DNA from: Saprospiraceae bacterium
GTDB lineage: Bacteria > Bacteroidota > Bacteroidia > Chitinophagales > Saprospiraceae
DNA length: 64,000 nt
Assembly (NCBI GenBank): GCA_016714985.1
Contig: JADKBS010000009.1
Span: forward strand, 214,623-278,622
Direction of reading: 5' to 3'
In this document: in pieces, positions 45,373 through 56,102 of the stretch
How the letters are laid out: every line of letters starts with the position of its first letter
Numbering within the stretch: position 1 is the stretch's first letter
The notes under the pieces: model-generated
Seen by the model: the letters and a program-made list of their open reading frames with translations, nothing else
Told to the model about the DNA's origin: nothing
The model's database searches: none
Program-made: the position numbers and the translations under genes

Positions 45373-48300
45373 TCAATGTTTTATCACCGTGATTATCTCC
45401 ACAAAGTCCTTCACGGTCACTTTTAGGTGATAAGCCCCATCTGACAAATTTGCAAGCTGCATTGTGCGTACTGCGCCCTCTGGAGTGGATGTAGCATCTT
45501 CAAGTATAAGCCGCCCCAAATTGTCCACCAATTCAATCGAAGAAATCGGGTCTCCTTCACAGGCAATGTAAACTAGGTCCTTTGTGGGGTTGGGGGATAC
45601 GGTAATTTTATATTGGTTTTCTTTTCCTTCCACTGAGGTCATGACCGAAACCACGACTTCATCCGTTGCTGTGCATCCGAAACTATTCGTTACGGTTACG
45701 GAATAGGTTCCCATCGAAGTCACTTCAAGGGTCGGCGTCGTTGCTCCTGTTGACCATTCATAGGTAAGCCCTGTTCCGGTTGCATCCAGTACGGTATCCT
45801 GCCCTTGTTGTATGATAATATCCGCACCTAAGTCAATCGTTGGCAAAGGGATGACCACGACCGAAGTTGTTGATGAAACTGCGGAACATCCGTTTGCCCC
45901 TGTCACCGTTACGGTAAAATCGCCAGTAGATGAAACAGTAATGTTTTTGCGTGGTTGCGCCATTGCTCCATGAATAGGAACTCGCTGGACTTGCCATGAG
46001 TATTACCGAATTTCCCTGACAGATGGAAACTGAACCGATTGGATTGATTGCCGCCAGTGGCAGCAGACTGTCCACTTCAATGGTGGCGCTTGCAGTATCG
46101 GTACAGCCATTCGTTGCCGTGACGGTGACGGCATAGGTGGTAGTGGATACAGGTATTGCGATAACAGTGGGGTTTGTTCCCAAGCCATTGCTCCAAGAAT
46201 AAGCCCCGCCGCCGGAGGCCGTTAGCGTAACAAGTGCGCCAGCACAGACAGTATCGGGGGCGGAGGATAGTGTGGCTTCAAACAAATCGGGGTGGAATAC
46301 CACTGGCGTGCCTGAGCTACTGCAGCAGGGGTCGTTGAGGTTGACACCACTATTCCCATCATTGTCGCCCACTACTGCTGAGATGTAGTAGGTGACGCCA
46401 TAACTCATGCCGGGCTGGAAGGAGAAGGTGGGGTGCTGCTGGAAGCGATGGGATTTGCGAGGCTGAGGCCGCTGCCCTCGTGGAGGTAGAATACTTGAAC
46501 GTCGTTGCCGTCCAAAAACGTCCCAGTATTATCGTAGGTTGCTGTCACAGTCCCAAGTCCACAGTCCACCATTGTTGCTGCCCCCATTGTACCCGCTTCT
46601 GTATCACAGTTACAAAGCACAATGTTTTGCGCTACTGTTACAGGGGCACAACCGTTAATATCCGTTACGACAAATGAATAACCGCTGCCAGTAGGAATGG
46701 GGTTGCTGGTAAAGCTGCTGCCGTTTAAGGTTCCGTTTAATGGCGTCACGCTGTAGGAAGCAGCATCACCGCCGTTAATCGTGAACGTTATGGTGTAGAA
46801 CTGGTTACTGGCATCGCATTGGGTAGAAATATTTGAAACAGTTGGCGTTCCACCGGTGGTGCTGTTGAATATATTAACACACTTTGTGTCGGTACAGGAT
46901 ACATTATTTCTTGATGCAGTAATGGTGAAGCAATATTCACCAACAGCATTGATAGTTATGGAAGGCCCATTAGCTTGACCTAAAATGCCAGGGCCTGTCC
47001 ACAACATGGAAACTGTACCACCTGGCACAAACGAGAACTCCGAATTGGAGGCATCAAGCACAAATTCCGACGTTGGGCCACACCCAATTATTGGCGGGTC
47101 TTGAATATGCACTTGTGGACTGAGTATGGCCAAATCTACCAAAACTGTGGAATCACATCCCAACCAATCGCCACCTTCACAGACATGGTAAAGAAAAGGG
47201 TCGCTAAATGCATATTGAACTCCACAAACCGTAAATACATTCGGAGCGCATAAAGTGACTTGCCCCAAGTCAGTAACCGTTGGGGGAAGTTCGTTGACGG
47301 TGCATACCACAACGCTATCACAACCCAACCAACTTTGAAGCGTCACGGGCGTTCCACCGGGCGGGGTGCCAGATGTGAATATTTGTCCCGTACATTCAAC
47401 ATATTCGCCATAGCAAAGGCTGATTGGAGGCAAAATCGTTGGAGGGATTAAGGCCGAATTTACTGAGATGCAAACAGTATTACCAGCCAAGCAAGGATTT
47501 GAAGATGTGACACAGAGTTGCCCAACGCCTGTTGAAGTCCAGTTAATTGTAATGCCACCACCACTTGTACTTCCTATGATATTCCCAAGCGAGGATGGCG
47601 TCAATGTCCAATTAAAAGTTCCAGCATTTGGGTTGGATAGGGAGTAGCTTACAGTAGAACTAGGGCAAACATTTATAGGGCCGATTATCGGGCTAGGGTC
47701 TTGGGGAGGTAGCGGAAGTGTAGAACCTTGCAAGACATTGACCTGATAATCACAGATATCGCCCGCACATCCGTCGAACACCACATAATAGACCTTACTG
47801 GCCAGATAAAAGAGCCAGTAAGCTCAAATGCAGACTGTGTACAGTCGCATTGGGTTGCTACGGCGTCTCCACTGCAACTGCCTTCATATATTGCCGCTTG
47901 CATACCGAACTGACCATTTGTACCTGTACCCTGACAATTGGATGGAAATATTTGAAGTATTATGTTTGAACTGCCAGCTATGAAGGAAACCCATTCATCA
48001 TTGTTTAGTGAATAGCCGGCACAACCTGGAAAATTTTGTTGCACATTATTGCTGCCTAGCCTTCCACAATAACCATTTAAATCCACGCAGAGTGTGGGCG
48101 CCTGTGGGCAGTTGTCCCCAGTGTCGGGGAACCCCGGAGGAGGGCATGGACAGGACGGCAAAATTTCAACCATAGCTTCTGCATCCCATTGGCATCCTAT
48201 TGCATCCGTGACCGTTACCGCATAATTCCCAGGAACAGCCGGGGTGATTGAAGGTGTATTTTCACCATTGCTCCATAAAAAAGTATAGGTTGGTGAATTT

Positions 48301-49451
48301 CCGAAAATAGTAGGGGCAATAGAATCACCGGGACATATCAATGCATCCGACAATTCACCGGAAAGGGCTGCTGTGGAACCTTGCAGGACATCTATAAAGT
48401 AATCACAAATGCTTCCAGCATTCCCATCAAGCAGCAGGTAATAGGTGTTGCCAATAACGAAATTAGAGGATTGAAGGATAAATGGGTCGTCCGTCGCTAG
48501 ACATTGCAAATCAAGAATATTGCTTGTACAACTACCATATATCCCACCTTGCATTCCTGTATTCGAAGGTTGGGTGCCCCCATGACAGTTCAATGGCGTA
48601 ATTTCAATTGAAATAGATGATGAACCTGCGACAAATGCTACCCATTGGTCATTGTTCAGGATGCTTTGAGGGCAGCCTGGAAACGGTAATTGTTGAGAAT
48701 CACTTTCCAATGTACCGCAATAACCGTCTATACCGCTGCACAATAAGGGTGCTGTAATACAATCTCCTCCAGGCACAGGGAGGCCCGGCGGCGGGCAATC
48801 GTTACCAAAGCAAGTGATGATGCCACATTCAAAATTGAGCGTGAAATTGTGAAGTACGCCGACATCTGACGCACATACATCATTTACTGTCAGCGCCCAT
48901 TCCCCATTGGCTGGATGTCCCGGCACATTGAAGTCATTGAGGTTGCAATTGGGGGCTTGAAGTGCTCCAGTAATGGGGTCGGTTACGCCATTGCAAGGCA
49001 CTGTCCAATTGCCAGTCAGGCAACAGTCGCCAAGGGAGCAATTTCCAGCATTACAAGCATAATCTGTATTGTTGGTTAATGGAGTGCTGTTTCCCAAGGC
49101 AATACAAACTTCAACATTGTCTCCTGTAGCACCAGTGCCTTGAGTACTACAACCTCCTATGGCATTACTATTGTCCGCCATTAACAGGTATGAAAGGCCG
49201 TCAGGGCTGGTCAATTGGACACTTAAATCACCTATCCATGTATGCTCGATAGTAAAACAAACCGATGTCAATGGACATTGGCCCATATCATTTGCGCCAT
49301 TGACCAGCACATTAACAACTGCTTGGGTGCTGCCCTCATCTTCAATAGAAATGGGGCAATCTCCACTACCAAGGCAGTCACAAGTTTGAGCATTAATTAA
49401 CATTACGCTCTGTACACATACTAAAATTGCGAAAAATCGAAGTTGAATCAT
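45373..49451 (-). CDS. Large T9SS surface protein with P-like domain and repeated modules, three frameshifts
   Basis: Exported protein of about 1360 aa. It starts at 49451 with signal MIQLRFFAILVCVQSVMLIN. The N-terminus is a proprotein-convertase P-like domain (TIEHTWIGDLSVQLTSPDG, HPANGEWALTVNDVC). Two related Cys-rich modules of about 190 aa follow (SGIDGYCGTLES, LNNDQWVAFVAGSSSISIEI; VDLNGYCGRLGS, LNNDEWVSFIAGSSNIILQI). PKD/Ig-like domains (YTFLWSNGENTPSITPAVPG, YEWSTGATTPTLEVTSMG) come next, and a T9SS type A domain ends it (ITVSPNPTKDLVYIAC to ITVIKH). Breaks occur near 47810 (T run), 46430 (C run) and 45950 (A run). Each is repaired by one base. It is probably a cell-surface or matrix adhesin; no enzyme motif is seen. 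Confidence 0.82.
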
Positions 49452-49528
49452 ATCGGTCGGATTAGACTTGTTTATACGCACTTGCTCGATTGTCAAACAA
49501 TTTCCCAATTTCTATATTCCAAATTCAC

Positions 49529-52500
49529 CTACCTCACCACCGTCACATCCCCCTTTAAGACCTCCACCTCCCCGTCCACGAATTCCACCTCTGCAAACCA
49601 AGCGAAGACGCCACTGTTGACGGGGAGGCCCCGGTGCGTGCCGTCCCAACCATGCGCTGGCTCGTTCAGCGTCAGGTAAGCACCCTCGAACACGATTCCG
49701 CCCCATCGGTCGAAGATGAGCAGCCTGCGAATCGCCTCAACGGAGCTGCCCGAAAAAAGAAGGAAGTTATCGTTGATGCCGTCCCCGTTGGGCGAGAAAA
49801 CGTTGGGCGCATAGATGTTCCTGTCCTTTTTTACGACGACCTGTATTTGACCTTCCACAGGGCAGCCATTTTCGTCCTGTGCCCAAAGGTAATAGGTGGT
49901 CGTCACATTGGGGCTTGCATGTGGCTCTAAACAATCGGCACAGCTCAACCCTTCCGCTGGCGACCAAGCAATGCTGTCAGGGAAGAAATTGAGGGTGGGC
50001 AAAAGCTGGGCATTATTCCCCAGGTCAATTTGCAGCAGTTCGGGCAAGGAGAACTGTAGCTCGTTCGGCTCGTCGAGCGAAAATGGGATGGCCTTTCGGC
50101 AGCCATTGGCGTCTTCTATCCATAGAAGGTAGTCACCGCCTGGCAGGTTTGGATAGGTCGTGTTCGGGGAGAAATAAGCTGTATCGTTGATGGAAAAAAT
50201 ATATGGCTCGATGCCACCAGTGACTTGGGTAATTGACAAGGAGCCATTTTCATCCCCGAAGCATAAAGGGGAAGCGGCGGACAAGTCCGCATCAAGTGCC
50301 GTGACCGTTAGCGCCAACTGCACGATGCTGTCGCAGCCGCCAAGGGCGGACTGTAAGTTGGCGATATAATTACCTGTTTGGCTATATGCTTGGTTGCCCA
50401 ACACATAAGATTCACCCTCGCAAACTGTCACATCAAGTGTTTGGAAATAGGTAGGCAGCACGGTCAGAGAGGTCAGCACAGTGCTGTCGCAGCCCTGCCA
50501 AGTCTGAAGGGTGTCTGCATAGTTTCCGTTGACGGAGTAGGTGTTGCTGCCAACGACGATGCTTTCGCCCTCGCAAAGCGTGAATTCCTGCACAGTTGTA
50601 GTTACAGGCAGCACGGTTATGCTCGTAGTCACTGTGCTGTCGCAGCCCTGCCAGGTTTGAAGTATATCAACATAATTACCGCTAAGGGTATAGGTATTGT
50701 TGCCAACGACAATGCTTTCCCCTTGACAAATGCTGAAACCCTGCTGCGTAAATGCGAGCGGATGCAAGGTAATCGAAGTGGTGACGATGCTGTCACAGCC
50801 AGCTAGTGTATTCAAGCTGTCCACGAATATGCCAGGCTGTGTATAAACATGGTTACCCACGATTATGCTCTCGCCCTCACAGAGGACGAGCGCTTGCGTA
50901 GTTTGAAAAACAGGCAGTACGGTGAGGTCGGTCAGCACGGTGCTGTCGCAGCCATTTAAGTTTGGGAAAGTGTTGGAATAGCTGCCGCTTTGGCTGTATT
51001 GGGTATTGCCTACGGTAAAAGTCTCACCTTGACAAATGGTGGGGGAAATAACCTGCACAACGGGCTGGCTTACAATGACTTCAACGATAGCAGTGCTGGT
51101 GCATATTCGGCTGAAATGTATATCGTCCAAACCGAAATCGTTGCCGCCAACCACCAAGTTTTGGTTCACAAGCCGAATGACGGCAGTATTAGCATTGCCC
51201 GAATTCCAAACAATATAGAACTGCTGCCACTGGCACTGTTGGGGCAAAGGCTGGAACACATTGCCCAGTAGCTGTCCGTTGACGCTGAACTGCAAATTGG
51301 ACAAATTAAACTGGATGCTTGACCAATTCGTTACCCATGCCGAGAAAATATAATCGGTCTGTGGCTGTACGGCCACGGTCTGCTGCCAAACAGTGGTATT
51401 CGGGATACCGGCACCGTTAACGACCATGAAGTTTCCAGTGCCGCTCGTATGGTCGGTGCAGGGTGCAGCAAGCGGGTGGGCATTCATGGCATTGTCTGTT
51501 ATGTCGTACATAGCCTGCGGCCCCACGTCATTGTGGCTGTAAGTATAGTTGCTGGAAAAGCCCGTATTCCCCAGTTCAAAATCACCGTTGAAAATAAGGT
51601 TCGAAGTTTGCGAGGTGCCGGTGACGGTGTAAGTGGTCGTCTGCGACGGCGTGGCGATTGGGTCCGCAATATTGGTTGCGCTCAGGCCATCGGCGGGCGA
51701 CCATACATACTGCTGGGCTCCCTGCGCCAGCAACTGGCTGGATTGCCCTGCGCAAATAGCAAGGTCTGCAGCTTGGGCGCTCACACCTGCCAGCACGGTC
51801 AGGTTGGTCAGCACGGTGCTGTCGCAGCCGTTCAAAGTCTGAAGGTTGTCGGTGTAACTGCCAGTTTGGTTGTATTGGTTATTGCCCACCGTTATGCTTT
51901 CGCCCTCGCAGACACTAAGGTTTTGCTGGGTTACAGTTGCGGGATAAACGACTATCGAGGTGGTCACGATGCTGTCACAACCATTGCCAGCGGCAGACTG
52001 GAGTGTGTCCAAGTAGTTTCCCGTTTGGGTATAAACTTGGGTGCCCACCGTTACGCTTTCGCCCTCGCAAAAGGTGAACGATTGTGTGACTGAAAGTGAA
52101 GAGACCACGGTAAGCGCCGTTGTCACAATGCTGTCGCAGCCATTTACCGAAAACAAATCGTCCGCATAATTGCCGCTTGTTGTGTAAGTATTTCCGCCAA
52201 CGACAATGCTTTCTCCTTCGCAAATAACAAGTGTTTGGTTTATTTGATAACTGGGGTTTACGGTCAGTTGCGTTGTCACCGTGCTGTCGCATCCGCCAAA
52301 GGCGGACTGCAATACATCGGTGTACATACCAGGAAGTATTGTAAACGCTATTGCCTACAATCACGCTATCACCTCCGCAAATTACGGGAGACTGGGTCGT
52401 TTGATGAACAGGCAGCACGGTCAGGTTGGTCAGCACCGTGCTGTCGCAGTCATAGATGGTTTGAAGCGTATTGGAATAGCTTCCCGTTTGGTTGTACTGG

Positions 52501-53614
52501 TGTTGCCGACCGTAAAGGTTTCCCCGTGACAGATAACTGGGGCTATGTTCTGCACAACGGGTTGGTGAACAGTGACTTTCACGGTTTCCGTGGAGTGCAT
52601 ATTCGCCCGAAAAAGATGTCGTCAAGCCAAGTCGTTGCCGATGGCCACTGTATTCTGATTAACCAATCGGATAACGGCGGACGTCAGAATTGCCCGAATT
52701 CCAAATTTCATCAACCTTTTTCCACTGACATTGCTGAGGAAATGGCTGGAACACAGAACCCAGCAACTGGCCGTTTACACTGAACTGTAGCTTGGACAAG
52801 TCGGACTGGATGCTTGACCAATTTGTTACCCATGCCGAGAAGATATAATCAACTTGAGGCTGCACTGGCACCGTCTGCTCCCAAACAATAGTGTTTGGCG
52901 TTCCAGAACCGTTTACCGCCATTAGCTTTCCAGCACCAGTAGTATGGTCGTGGCAATGTGCGGCAAAGGAATGTACATCATTGACATCGGTGGGCAGTGC
53001 ATATACGCTTTGCGCTCCAATATTGATAGGGTTGTACGTATAACTGCTGGCAAATCCGACGTTGCCCAGTTCAAAATCACCATTGAAAATAAGGTTGGCC
53101 GTCTGAGAGGTGCCTGTGACGGTATAAGTGGTCGTCTGCGACGGCATGGCGATTGGGTTGGGAACATCGGTTGCACTTAGGCCCACAGCAGGCGACCAGG
53201 TATAGGACTGCCCTCCCTGTGCCAGCAACTGGCTGGATTCCCCGGCACAAATATGAAGGTCATCGGCTGAGGCGCTCACGCCTGCCAGTACTGTCAAATT
53301 GGTGAGCCGGACAGTGTCGCAGGGCAAGGAAACCAGGGTATCCAAATATGCGCCAGTTTGCGTATAGCTATGGCTGCCAACAGTATAGCTTTCGCCGGGG
53401 CAAAGTGTGACGGAAATAGTGTCGTAAACGTAGCAGGGCGCCGATAATGCTGCCTCATTGTACTCGCTTAGACTCGATGCGTATTCGTTTTCCAAACCTG
53501 ATGAATACAATGTTAAGTCAATGCAATTGTCTTGGTTCCGAAATTGAAGCCCATCAGTCACATCGGCCATTGCAGCTAAGGCAAAAAGACGACGATTAAA
53601 ATGCTCGTTGCCAT
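49529..53614 (-). CDS. Giant repetitive surface protein with T9SS type B (CHU_C) domain, about four frameshifts
   Basis: Exported protein of about 1350 aa. The real start is MATSILIVVFL at 53614, joined by a break near 53583 to LAAMADVTDGLQFRNQD. It carries about eleven 50-aa repeats built on CEGESIVVGNNTY, TQTGNYxDTLQ and GCDSxVTTxLTVLP. It also contains two copies of a roughly 195-aa galactose-binding-like module (NLIFNGDFELGN, DYIFSAWVTNWSSIQ), at about 53290-52620 and 51800-51050. A SprB-like segment (ASPLCFGDENGSLSI) and the gliding-associated end (NVFSPNGDGINDNFLLF, LLIFDRWGGIVFEG) close the protein. Other breaks lie near 52670, 52500 and 52340. It is probably an adhesin. Confidence 0.82.
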
Positions 53615-53728
53615 AAAGGAAAAGGGGAAATAGGTTTTCAAAGTGTATGATTTTATCTTTTGACGAATGTCATAGTTAGTGCAGCTATGTTTTTTTCGAC
53701 TATTGGTGTGGGGCAGTTTTTGAGAAAG

Positions 53729-53757
53729 GGCATTTGGAGCCTTCCGCCCCAAATGCC
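53729..53757 (-). terminator. Hairpin after the 53801 gene
   Basis: GGCATTTGG (53729-53737) and CCAAATGCC (53749-53757) form a 9-bp stem with an 11-nt loop. It lies between the stop of the 53801 gene and the surface-protein start on the same strand. No T tract follows, so the terminator call is weak. Confidence 0.4.
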
Positions 53758-53800
53758 TTATTTTCAGATGGCCTGTTGGTTGTTGCCAATGCAATCAACC

Positions 53801-54685
53801 CTATTGCGGACAAGTAATGGAAGTAAATACGGGTTGCCCTGTATTGGTCACCGTCATGCGCCAACAATTACCATTGGGGGATTTCATGATGACGCCACTG
53901 CCTACATCCAAAATATTGACATCGCCGCCCTTGACGCTGACCCTTGATGGTGGTACGTCGGTATAGCCCATCCCAAATCCCGACTTGCCCGTGGAAGTAA
54001 TTTTGAAGGTGTTGTAGTTCTGAACATTGGTTACACCGTCCAAATATTCGAACATCAGTTGATGGTTGATATTACTGGTAGCTTTATGCGCTATGCTCCA
54101 GCCAGACAGCGTTGGCAAGTCCCTCATTGTTATACTATTATAATTGGAGCCTCCATTGTCACCAAAAAGCATCAGCCCCGACTCATAGCCCGGTGTAGTT
54201 AATTGAAGCACATAACCTTCGTATTCATGGACGAGCGAGTCGCTCCCGATGACGACTGTTCCTGAATCATTGAAGGTGTTGCCATCATCAGTTGACCATG
54301 TACTGTTGGTCTTTTCCGCATACAGCGCATAAGGCACGCTCATCAATTGGGTCGTGCCCAAAAGGGCATTATTAACTCCCACCTTCAAAAATTTGCTGCC
54401 ATTCCCCCAATTGATATTTGAAAAGTTGCCAGCAACGGGCGTCCCCTGGCCGATTGTCAAATTAAAAAGCCCAAACTCGTTGGTTTGCGTAGCGTGATTT
54501 TCAACATAAACCGCTGACCCATTCGCTGAACCGTTCAATATGCTGAACTGCACATCCACATTTTGATTGGCAATGGCATTGCCTTGTGCGTTGCGGTAAA
54601 TGGCTTGGTAATTAAGCCCTTGCGGAGCTTGGGCGGCTGCAAATAATGCTACAAACAAAAGGAAAAGTGTAATGGTATTTTTCAT
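53801..54685 (-). CDS. Secreted hypothetical protein
   Basis: Exported protein of 294 aa with a signal peptide (KNTITLFLLFVALFAAAQ). It begins with a Bacteroidota family pattern (PQGLNYQAIYRNAQGNAIAN, FSILNGSANGSAVYVENHAT, LMSVPYALYAEKT), seen in many T9SS-associated or tail-fibre-like surface proteins. The C-terminal half has no recognised domain. It lacks a sorting domain of its own. Its start overlaps the stop of the upstream short T9SS gene (ATGA), so the two are coupled and may work together on the cell surface. The function is unknown. Confidence 0.75.
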   Translation of the reverse strand: MKNTITLFLLFVALFAAAQAPQGLNYQAIYRNAQGNAIANQNVDVQFSILNGSANGSAVYVENHATQTNEFGLFNLTIGQGTPVAGNFSNINWGNGSKFLKVGVNNALLGTTQLMSVPYALYAEKTNSTWSTDDGNTFNDSGTVVIGSDSLVHEYEGYVLQLTTPGYESGLMLFGDNGGSNYNSITMRDLPTLSGWSIAHKATSNINHQLMFEYLDGVTNVQNYNTFKITSTGKSGFGMGYTDVPPSRVSVKGGDVNILDVGSGVIMKSPNGNCWRMTVTNTGQPVFTSITCPQ

Positions 54686-55145
54686 TGCTTCATGATTTTA
54701 ATTGTTTTAACAAATTGCTCGTCGTACAATCGGACAAAGTAGGTGCCCGCAGGAAACGGTTGGAAATCAACGGGGCTTTCGTCCCATTCCTGGCTTAGAA
54801 GGCTCTTGCCATTAATGTCAAAAAATTCGAGCGTCTGAAATCCCGTGTAATCTGTTTCGATGAATAGCTCGCCTCTAACTGGGTTCCGGGGAACGCCGAA
54901 AATGCGAATTGCTTGTCGAAAAGGTCATTGGTGCCGACCAAGACAGTCAGTGGCTGCAATACGCCCTGCGTCAGGTGATTTTGCGTGTTGGAAATGGTGG
55001 CCGTGGCAATCTCGCCGATGGCGTAGTCCAGCCTTTCGCTTCCTGAAGACAGCGTACCACCTGTCGGATTGACCACGGATTGACCAGAGGCCCCCTGTGC
55101 CGAAACCAATGCCAGCAGGGTGACCCAGAAAATTGTTTTTAGCAT
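54682..55145 (-). CDS. Small secreted T9SS protein, frameshifted
   Basis: Short exported protein of about 153 aa. The signal peptide (MLKTIFWVTLLALVSAQGAS) starts at 55145. The core GGTLSSGSERLDYAIGEIAT and NHLTQGVLQPLTV is a common motif of small Bacteroidota T9SS proteins. The frame breaks near 54909, where one missing A in CAATTCGC joins LFDKQ to IRIFGVPRNPVRGELFIET. The rest is a T9SS type A domain ending in TYFVRLYDEQFVKTIKIMKQ. It is the first gene of a pair coupled by ATGA overlap to the 53801 gene. Confidence 0.75.
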
Positions 55146-55330
55146 GTTCCGTATTTTTAATCGTGATGAAAAAGCAATTGGTTTTGTTGAATTCATGCCC
55201 CAAAGCTGCACTGCGTAAACCTTGCAGCGAGGTCATTTGCCACGAAAACCCCAAAAATTGTCATGAACTCGGTCGTTTTTTGCCACGAAAACCGCAGACT
55301 GGGCTGGTCAAAGTCTGATAAGGGGATTAA

Positions 55331-55362
55331 AAAGCCCCGCCCAGAAAGCCTAGGCGAGGCCT
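55331..55362 (-). terminator. Terminator after the coiled-coil gene
   Basis: GCCTCGCC and GGCGGGGC (one mismatch) form a stem on the minus strand, with a T run after it. It lies about 35 bp past the stop at 55397. Confidence 0.65.
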
Positions 55363-55396
55363 TGAATTTGGTTGTTTATTGGTGACTCAGGATTGG

Positions 55397-55858
55397 TTAG
55401 ACTCTCAAAACCTCCATTTCGGCATTAAGCTTCAAAAGGTGCTGGTCGAAGATGTCAGTGTCGTATTTTTTACGGAGCTGTTCGTACACTTGACGGGCAC
55501 TATCTAAAGCGTGAAGGATGTCCCTTTTCTTTACTCCAAACACAGCTCTCTTGCTCATCAAAGAATTCATCTCATGTTGGAAAGCGCTGAACAACAGTTC
55601 AAGGTCTTGCTTGAACTCCATCCGCTGTTGATTGTATATTCGCTGGGCTTCCGCTACTGAAACCTGACCTGTCTGAAGCGATACCTGTTGAACGAACCGA
55701 GGGTTTTGTTTGACAAAATGGTCCAATGAGTATTGAATGTCATTATCGGCAACTTGTGCATCAGCAAGTTCAAGTTGCATAAAACTAACAAGGTTTTTCA
55801 AGCTATCACGTGCAATCCTTGCATCGGCGTAACTCATTTCGGTATCGTTGAAGCGCAC
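55397..55858 (-). CDS. Coiled-coil hypothetical protein, probably the 3' part of a longer broken gene
   Basis: The clean frame gives 153 aa, rich in charged and heptad-like segments (YADARIARDSLKNLVSFMQL, MEFKQDLELLFSAFQHEMNS, VYEQLRKKYDTDIFDQHLLK), with no signal peptide or known domain. Protein-like sequence continues upstream in other frames: LEQSLADIESTFTTRMGS with TQGYQDLSQSYQGFK, and before it KLNVLAHSLDSVEHLKRRVT. The real gene therefore probably extends to about 56085, with at least two frame breaks. The function is not recognised. Confidence 0.6.
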   Translation of the reverse strand: MRFNDTEMSYADARIARDSLKNLVSFMQLELADAQVADNDIQYSLDHFVKQNPRFVQQVSLQTGQVSVAEAQRIYNQQRMEFKQDLELLFSAFQHEMNSLMSKRAVFGVKKRDILHALDSARQVYEQLRKKYDTDIFDQHLLKLNAEMEVLRV

Positions 55859-56102
55859 TTTTAAATCCCTGATAACTTTGACTTAAATCCTGATAACCTT
55901 GAGTTAAACTACCCATACGGGTAGTAAATGTGGATTCTATGTCTGCCAACGACTGTTCAAGGTTCTAACGAATCCACTAGTTAGGTATAGGCTGTCCGTA
56001 ACTCTTCGCTTAAGATGTTCGACGCTGTCGAGGCTATGAGCCAGAACGTTCAGTTTTGCCAGATTCCTACTCTATTCAAGGCTTTTCGGATGTGGCCTTT
56101 TG
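55859..56102 (-). pseudogene. Broken 5' extension of the coiled-coil gene
   Basis: This 244-bp stretch holds no intact gene. It holds coding-like segments in shifting minus-strand frames (see the coiled-coil gene), with stops at each switch. These may be assembly errors or real decay. Confidence 0.4.
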
